A DNA stretch of 10,274 nt, from the NCBI GenBank assembly GCA_903868295.1, contig CAIPUQ010000332.1, forward strand, positions 1 through 10,274, read 5' to 3'. This document shows, piece by piece, positions 5,957-10,274 of this stretch. A program made the translations under genes and the position numbers. Each line of letters starts with the position of its first letter. The stretch's first letter is position 1. This DNA comes from an uncultured Roseiflexaceae bacterium (lineage in GTDB: Bacteria > Chloroflexota > Chloroflexia > Chloroflexales > Roseiflexaceae). The notes under the pieces were generated by a model. That model was not told where the DNA came from, ran no database searches, and worked only from the letters and a program-made list of their open reading frames with translations.

Positions 5957-7168
5957 ATGTCTACATCATTTATGAACTCGAAGTCGCTGCTCTTTACGTC
6001 AGAGTCAGTGACCGAAGGACACCCGGATAAACTGTGCGATCAGGTATCCGACGCGGTACTTGATGCATTTCTCGCCATCGACCCACGTGCGCGTGTCGCA
6101 TGTGAGACGGCCACCACCACCGGGTTGGTCGTCGTGATGGGTGAAGTAACCGTCAACGGGTACGTCGACGTGCAGGATTTGGTCCGCAAGACCGTCCGCG
6201 AAATCGGCTACACCGATGGCAAATTCTACTTCGACGCAGAGTCATGTGGCGTTATCGTGGCCATCCACGGTCAATCGCCTGACATTGCCATGGGTGTCGA
6301 CAAGGCCCTCGAAGTCCGCGGCGGCGAAATGTCCGACGCTGAAGTCGATGCCGTCGGTGCCGGCGACCAGGGTATGATGATCGGCTTCGCCTGTAACGAA
6401 ACACCCGAACTGATGCCGTTGACCATTGCGTTGTCGCATCGTTTGACCCGTGAATTGTCGGTTGCCCGCAAGAGTGGCTTGATGCCCTTCCTCGGACCAG
6501 ACGGCAAGAGCCAGGTCACGGTCGAGTACGAATACGGCAAGCCGAAGCGCATCAACACCGTCGTGTTGAGCACGCAGCACACCGCCGACATCTCGCAGGG
6601 CGACCTGCGTGAGAACGTGCAAGAGCGCATTTTGGCTAAGGTCTTGCCGGCCCATCTGATGGATCGCCAGCCAACTGTCCATATCAACCCAACCGGCCAG
6701 TTCATCGTCGGTGGTCCACATGGTGATGCAGGTCTGACCGGCCGCAAAATCATCGTCGACACCTACGGCGGTGTGGCCCGCCACGGCGGTGGTGCGTTCT
6801 CGGGCAAGGACCCGACAAAGGTCGACCGTAGCGCAGCCTATGCAGCTCGCTATGTCGCCAAGAACATCGTCGCAGCCGGCATTGCAGACCGCTTCGAAGT
6901 GCAGTTGTCGTACGCAATTGGTGTTGCACATCCGGTATCGATTTCGATAGAGACCTATGGCACCCACAAAATCGACGAAGCCAAGATTTCGAAGCTCATC
7001 GCCGAATTTTTCGACCTGCGCCCAGGTGCGATTATCCGCGACCTGAAGCTGCGCCGGCCGATCTATCGCCAGACCGCTGCCTACGGTCACTTCGGCCGCA
7101 CCGACATCGATCTGCCATGGGAAGCAACCGACAAAGCCGACGCTCTGCGCCGCGCCGCTGGTCTGTAG
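5957..7168 (+). CDS. metK: S-adenosylmethionine synthetase
   Basis: MetK makes SAM from methionine and ATP, releasing phosphate and pyrophosphate; it works as a cytoplasmic tetramer needing Mg2+ and K+. At 403 aa it has the usual bacterial length. Motifs in order: ESVTEGHPDKLCDQ (16-29, with H22 and D24 for the triphosphate and metal), the signature GAGDQGMMIGFA (134-145), GPDGKSQVTVEY, the P-loop-like GGPHGDAGLTGRK (252-264) and GGGAFSGKDPTKVDRSAAY, ending in AYGHFGR. It is complete, with no missing core motif. It lies 76 nt after ahcY with a hairpin between them, so it may be read both as the operon's last gene and at a separate level. A strong terminator follows. Its C-ending codon preference resembles that of ahcY. 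Confidence 0.98.
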   Translation: MSTSFMNSKSLLFTSESVTEGHPDKLCDQVSDAVLDAFLAIDPRARVACETATTTGLVVVMGEVTVNGYVDVQDLVRKTVREIGYTDGKFYFDAESCGVIVAIHGQSPDIAMGVDKALEVRGGEMSDAEVDAVGAGDQGMMIGFACNETPELMPLTIALSHRLTRELSVARKSGLMPFLGPDGKSQVTVEYEYGKPKRINTVVLSTQHTADISQGDLRENVQERILAKVLPAHLMDRQPTVHINPTGQFIVGGPHGDAGLTGRKIIVDTYGGVARHGGGAFSGKDPTKVDRSAAYAARYVAKNIVAAGIADRFEVQLSYAIGVAHPVSISIETYGTHKIDEAKISKLIAEFFDLRPGAIIRDLKLRRPIYRQTAAYGHFGRTDIDLPWEATDKADALRRAAGL

Positions 7169-7183
7169 TCCCACGCATTCATG

Positions 7184-7218
7184 CCACACCCTGCGCTCTG
7201 GCGCAGGGTGTGGTTTTT
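7184..7218 (+). terminator. Intrinsic terminator of the SAM-cycle operon
   Basis: The arms CCACACCCTGCGC (7184-7196) and GCGCAGGGTGTGG (7201-7213) form a perfect 13-bp stem with the loop TCTG, followed directly by TTTTT (7214-7218) and a further T-rich GTTGTTG. It begins 15 nt after the metK stop and is the clearest rho-independent terminator in the window. Confidence 0.92.
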
Positions 7219-7310
7219 GTTGTTGCAGATACTGCATGTGTGCACGTGCCACACCTCAGGCTACACAAAACGATGTTCTGACCCCTTTCTGCCGAATCAG
7301 CGTGTGGGAG

Positions 7311-7339
7311 TTGAAAACGGTACAACGCAGAAATACAGC
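7311..7339 (+). promoter_or_regulatory. Possible promoter for the acetyltransferase gene
   Basis: TTGAAA (7311-7316) and TACAGC (7334-7339) are spaced by 17 nt, in the space between the metK terminator and the acetyltransferase. The -35 is good and the -10 is poor (3/6), so this is tentative. Apart from this, 7219-7410 shows no gene or RNA that I can support. Confidence 0.3.
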
Positions 7340-7422
7340 GCCGGCGGTGTCCTTCGCGGCTCTGCGTGTACCGTACGGACGTTAGGGACAACGCTTTTCC
7401 GCATCAATCGAGAGAGGGAATG

Positions 7423-8250
7423 ATGGAATATCGAACATTGGAAGGTGTATCAATCACAGACATCCACGATGCCTTTGTGGATGCGTTTGGGTCATATGAA
7501 GTACCGATGTCGCTCTCGGTTGCAGAGCTATCGGCAATGATGGACTCACGGGATGTTTCGCTCAATCTATCAGTCGGGTGCTTTGATGCGGACACACTGG
7601 TCGGATTTGTATTGGTGGGTGTCCGTGACGGAGCACATGGTCGGGTCACATACGACGCGGCAACCGGTGTCAGACAGGGTCACCAGAGCAAAGGGATCGG
7701 CAGTGGTATGTTGCACGCCTTGTGGGCGCAGCTGAGCTCCGCAAGTGCCGTGTCGTTCCAGCTCGAGGTGCTCGAAAACAACACTGCCGCGCAGACACTC
7801 TACGAGCGACATGGATGCACCACCACCCGTCGATTTGTGTGTGTTCGTACCAGACGACCCCCCGAACATCGCTTGCCAACGGGCTGGGAGGTGCGCAGCC
7901 AGCTCCCTGCAGGGATCGACGAAGCGATGTACAACGGCTATGTGCCCAGTTGGCAGCAGGCGGCTGCTTCGGCACGGGGGGCTCACTACGTGGTGCGCAT
8001 CGAAGGATCCACGGTGGTGGCGTATGGCATCATTCAAGCCGCGAGTGGGAGTGTGATGCAGCTTGGGATTCATCCCGACTGGCGTTCGACCATACCCGTT
8101 GCAGAAGTCGTCCAGGCTGTGGCATCGCAGACGAACGCTGAACAGTTGCGGTTTGTGAACATCGAAGATGCGTCGTGGATGGCGACTGCGTTATTGGAGT
8201 GCGAATGGGAGCCGTTTGTGTACCAACGTGAGATGGTGCGCGCGCTCTGA
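7423..8250 (+). CDS. GNAT-family N-acetyltransferase with a second, degenerate GNAT-like domain
   Basis: A 275-aa protein. The N-terminal half is a recognisable GNAT domain. It has strands around VGCFDADTLVGFVLVGVRDG (51-70), the acetyl-CoA loop VRQGHQSKGIGSGML (83-97, Q88-x-x-G91-x-G93), then LEVLENNTAAQTLYERHGC (114-132), the usual closing block. The C-terminal half repeats the fold's outline: IEGSTVVAYGIIQ (193-205) and VMQLGIHPDWR (211-221). There the loop that should read RGxGxG is RSTIPVAE (221-228), so it probably does not bind acetyl-CoA. Such tandem proteins often pair one active and one structural domain. The start is ATG 7423 (ATG 7420 is equally in frame), with GAGGG at 7414-7418. 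The substrate is unknown and could be an amine, a protein N-terminus or a drug. The gene is isolated by terminators on both sides, so its neighbours do not inform its role. Confidence 0.8.
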   Translation: MEYRTLEGVSITDIHDAFVDAFGSYEVPMSLSVAELSAMMDSRDVSLNLSVGCFDADTLVGFVLVGVRDGAHGRVTYDAATGVRQGHQSKGIGSGMLHALWAQLSSASAVSFQLEVLENNTAAQTLYERHGCTTTRRFVCVRTRRPPEHRLPTGWEVRSQLPAGIDEAMYNGYVPSWQQAAASARGAHYVVRIEGSTVVAYGIIQAASGSVMQLGIHPDWRSTIPVAEVVQAVASQTNAEQLRFVNIEDASWMATALLECEWEPFVYQREMVRAL

Positions 8251-8272
8251 CCCACGACAGAAATCACCAATA

Positions 8273-8308
8273 CACGACACCCCCGTGCAACTGCACGGGG
8301 GTGTCGTG
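8273..8308. terminator. Perfect 16-bp hairpin between convergent genes (bidirectional terminator)
   Basis: CACGACACCCCCGTGC (8273-8288) pairs perfectly with GCACGGGGGTGTCGTG (8293-8308) around the loop AACT. It sits 22 nt after the acetyltransferase stop and 23 nt after the stop of the oppositely directed surface protein. A further pair of arms, CCCACGA (8251-8257) and TCGTGGG (8313-8319), encloses it. There is no T-tract on the plus strand; the minus-strand exit is only mildly T-rich. Confidence 0.7.
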
Positions 8309-8331
8309 GTACTCGTGGGAAGTGGGAACGA

Positions 8332-10274
8332 TTATGGTACGGGGTACGGTGATGGCGTGGGTGTCCCGGTGCCGGGGAGCGGATACGCAGTAATGGTGAG
8401 TACAGCCGCCATCGTTGCGGTACGGGCCTCTGCAGTGCTTGTGCTTCGGGCATAGACCGTCGCCGTTGCAGGGTATGCAGTTTCGGCGACAGACGTTTGG
8501 TACGCTATCGTGCGTGTGCGACGTGCCAATGATGTCCGTGTCAGAAAGAGGGGTGTCCGTGTGAATGTCCTGGTGGGTGACGAGGTAATCGTTGGTGTCG
8601 ATGTGACGACGGTGTTGGTAGGGGTCGGCGTCGCCGTGTTCGTGCGGCTGGGAGTGGATGAAATATTGGGTGTGTTGGTTCGTGTGTAGCTCGCTGCGAC
8701 TGCCGGTGTGTACGTTACCGTGGCACGGAGCGGTGTTTTGGTGCCTACCGTGGTTGCGGTCCGACTCGGTGTTGCGGTGCCCGTGATTGTTCGGCTGTTG
8801 GTCGCGGTGGAGCGGCCCACAGGGGTAGATGTCAGGGTGGCGAGGGTCGGTTGTGGTGCTATCGCACTTCGATTTGCGAGTTCGATGATTTGATTGCGAT
8901 TGAGCGGTATGCGGTATATTGCCAGATCATCGAGGATACCTTGGTACTTGATGTTTGTCCCAGTTGGGATCGGTGCAATCATGGTCGCACCATTCCCGGT
9001 ACCGCTGAGCGTTGCCGTGGTCGTGGTGAATGCATCGTCCACGCTCAATGTACGGCTGGTGCCATCGAGCGTGCACGAGACGAAATGCCCTTGCGTATCG
9101 AGAACGGCACTGGTTGATTCATTGGTACCGAATGCACAAAAGGCACGGTTGTCCGCAGTGAAACCCATCGACATCATCGACGCCCCGGTTCCCTGTGCAA
9201 AGACGACTTGTCGCCCGGTCGCTGTTGACTTGGCCCAGTAGGCGACCGTGAATGGTTTAAGGATGAGTGGCTCACTGGTTGTCAAGGGGCTGCTTGTGGC
9301 AGTGAACGACAGTGCGAGCCTGCTCGATGTTCCATCGAAGACTGAGGCGGGACAATTACTCGTCACGGTACAGACAAGTTGTATACGGGACGGTGCTTCA
9401 CTCGCGTACACACGTTCATCAAAGCCGAGTTGGGCGAGCACGCCGCTGGTTGGCAATGTGCCTGGTGCGGAGAGTTCGCTCGGGGTCAGTGCACGGTTGT
9501 AGATGGCCAATCGGTCTATCGAACCTCTGAACCCGTCAGAACGATCAGGGCGACGGCCGACGAGCAGCGGACCCGCACCCGAGAATGGTGCTTTGGCACG
9601 GTCCTCGGCGATAACCACCCCGTCCCGAGTAATGCGACGTGCATTGGTTGTGCGGTCGTAGACACACGCATAATGATGCCAGCGGGTGTCGTTGTACCAG
9701 TTTGCGGTCAGCAAGTTATCGTCATAGAACGCACATTCGATGCGCCCTTCGGTGTCGAATCCGAATGAAAAGAGTTTGCCAGTAGCCTGGGTCGCTCCGA
9801 GGGAGAGAATCGTCTCTTCGGTCACCCCGCGGGCCCGCTTCGCCCAAAATGCCACCGTGAACGACGTGTTTGCAAGCACCACGGGAGCAGGGCTGACCAT
9901 CTCGTTCCCGATGCGTTCGTCGAAGGAAAGGACTGAACCGAGTACTTCGTCGGTGACAATCTGTGGACAGGTTGCGCCTGAACCACACAGATACGGCAAT
10001 GCTGTCGAAGGGGTCGTCACGTTGAATCTCGATACAGGACCGGGGAGGTGCATGGGGAAGCGCCCGACGATCCCCGTCCACAGTGTCGTAGGCAGTTCCA
10101 GGACGGTGTCATACCCAGGCGTCGGGGTGACACTGCCGACCACGGGGGTTGGGTCAGCGGGACTCATGAGTGCAATTGCGTAGTCATCACCGGCACTCAC
10201 GGCGTAGGCCCGGCCGACGGTAGGTGGTATGTCGAGTTGGTTTGAGTTGCTCAACCCCCACGCGGTCAATGATC
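8332..10274 (-). CDS. Large RCC1/LamG-domain protein with Thr/Pro-rich tail, C-terminal part (start beyond right edge)
   Basis: About 646 residues are visible, ending at TAA (8334-8332); the frame stays open to the right edge. Counting from the TTG at 10269, residues 1-35 (WGLSNSNQLDIPP, then AVSAGDDYAIAL) match one RCC1 beta-propeller repeat (WGxNxxGQLxxP, then AGxxHxxAL), so more repeats probably lie upstream. Residues about 125-262 and 333-465 are two LamG/concanavalin-A-like jelly-roll domains, with FTVAFWAK and FTVAYWAK at their starts and IDRLAIYNRALTPSEL and LDDLAIYRIPLNRNQI at their ends. Each is preceded by a C-x5-C-P pair (C95/C101 and C300/C306), a likely disulfide. From about 470 to the end is a Thr/Ser/Pro-rich tail with no LPXTG, no hydrophobic anchor and no charged cap. 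The design suggests an exported adhesin or carbohydrate-binding protein. The signal peptide cannot be checked. No enzyme motif is seen. Confidence 0.82.
   Translation of the reverse strand, partial: SLTAWGLSNSNQLDIPPTVGRAYAVSAGDDYAIALMSPADPTPVVGSVTPTPGYDTVLELPTTLWTGIVGRFPMHLPGPVSRFNVTTPSTALPYLCGSGATCPQIVTDEVLGSVLSFDERIGNEMVSPAPVVLANTSFTVAFWAKRARGVTEETILSLGATQATGKLFSFGFDTEGRIECAFYDDNLLTANWYNDTRWHHYACVYDRTTNARRITRDGVVIAEDRAKAPFSGAGPLLVGRRPDRSDGFRGSIDRLAIYNRALTPSELSAPGTLPTSGVLAQLGFDERVYASEAPSRIQLVCTVTSNCPASVFDGTSSRLALSFTATSSPLTTSEPLILKPFTVAYWAKSTATGRQVVFAQGTGASMMSMGFTADNRAFCAFGTNESTSAVLDTQGHFVSCTLDGTSRTLSVDDAFTTTTATLSGTGNGATMIAPIPTGTNIKYQGILDDLAIYRIPLNRNQIIELANRSAIAPQPTLATLTSTPVGRSTATNSRTITGTATPSRTATTVGTKTPLRATVTYTPAVAASYTRTNTPNISSTPSRTNTATPTPTNTVVTSTPTITSSPTRTFTRTPLFLTRTSLARRTRTIAYQTSVAETAYPATATVYARSTSTAEARTATMAAVLTITAYPLPGTGTPTPSPYPVP
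8335..8862 (-). repeat. Low-complexity Thr/Ser/Pro/Ala-rich tail region
   Basis: This is the coding stretch for about 176 residues at the C-terminus of the RCC1/LamG protein. It is built from irregular short units such as TPT, TNTAT and SRTAT, and later TATxxA runs such as AETAYPATATVYARSTSTAEARTATMA (split here as AETAYPATATVY and ARSTSTAEARTATMA). No exact long DNA repeat is visible, so it has diverged. Such segments usually act as extended, possibly glycosylated stalks, but here it ends the protein. Confidence 0.7.

Noticed and set aside
6242..7252. A 336-codon open frame antisense to metK
   Set aside because: It mirrors the codon bias of metK on the opposite strand, has no recognisable motif and runs through the metK terminator.
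7238..7254. Inverted repeat GTGTG/CACAC around CACGTGC as an operator
   Set aside because: The arms are only five bases long, it sits far from the likely start, and there is no second copy to support a binding site.
7181..7423. A small plus-strand frame of 80 codons between metK and the acetyltransferase
   Set aside because: It begins inside the metK terminator stem, has no ribosome site and shows no protein-like composition.
9740..10183. A 147-codon plus-strand frame opposite the LamG protein
   Set aside because: The minus strand here encodes a clear LamG domain; the plus-strand frame shows no motif.

Overview
The window looks like chromosomal DNA from a bacterium, most likely a member of the Chloroflexota (class Chloroflexia). 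The evidence is indirect. The base composition is moderately GC-rich. The adenosylhomocysteinase is of the short archaeal/Thermotoga-like type. A bacterial deoxyhypusine-synthase-like gene is present. A large surface-type protein combines RCC1-like and LamG domains with a long Thr/Pro-rich tail, a style common in that phylum. No marker gene fixes the taxon. There is no sign of phage, transposon, CRISPR, tRNA or rRNA.

Layout. (1) 1-390, minus strand: the N-terminal 130 codons of a deoxyhypusine-synthase-family protein, running off the left edge. (2) 391-520: a short divergent control region with an extended -10 promoter facing each way. (3) 521-7168, plus strand: a tight six-gene cluster around S-adenosylmethionine. 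It contains mtnA (methylthioribose-1-phosphate isomerase), a MetE/UROD-fold protein of unknown function, adoK (adenosine kinase of the mycobacterial AdoK type), a Gfo/Idh/MocA-family dehydrogenase, ahcY (adenosylhomocysteinase) and metK (SAM synthetase). The first five genes overlap or lie 14 nt or less apart. A 76-nt spacer with a strong hairpin separates ahcY from metK, and a textbook intrinsic terminator follows metK. (4) 7423-8250, plus strand: a two-part GNAT acetyltransferase whose second domain looks degenerate. (5) 8273-8308: a 16-bp perfect hairpin between convergent genes. (6) 8332-10274, minus strand: the C-terminal part of a large, probably exported protein with an RCC1-like repeat, two LamG-like domains and a Thr/Ser/Pro-rich tail. 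Its start lies beyond the right edge.

How the genes fit together. MetK makes SAM. Methyl transfer gives S-adenosylhomocysteine, which AhcY splits to homocysteine and adenosine. AdoK phosphorylates the adenosine and so pulls the reversible AhcY reaction forward. MtnA handles the methylthioribose-1-phosphate that descends from methylthioadenosine, a by-product of polyamine synthesis from decarboxylated SAM. A divergent polyamine-family (DHS-like) gene suits that setting. Two genes inside the cluster have no obvious place in this scheme: the MetE-like protein, in which three of the four zinc-ligand positions appear to be replaced, and the Gfo/Idh/MocA dehydrogenase. They are the best candidates here for undescribed biochemistry.
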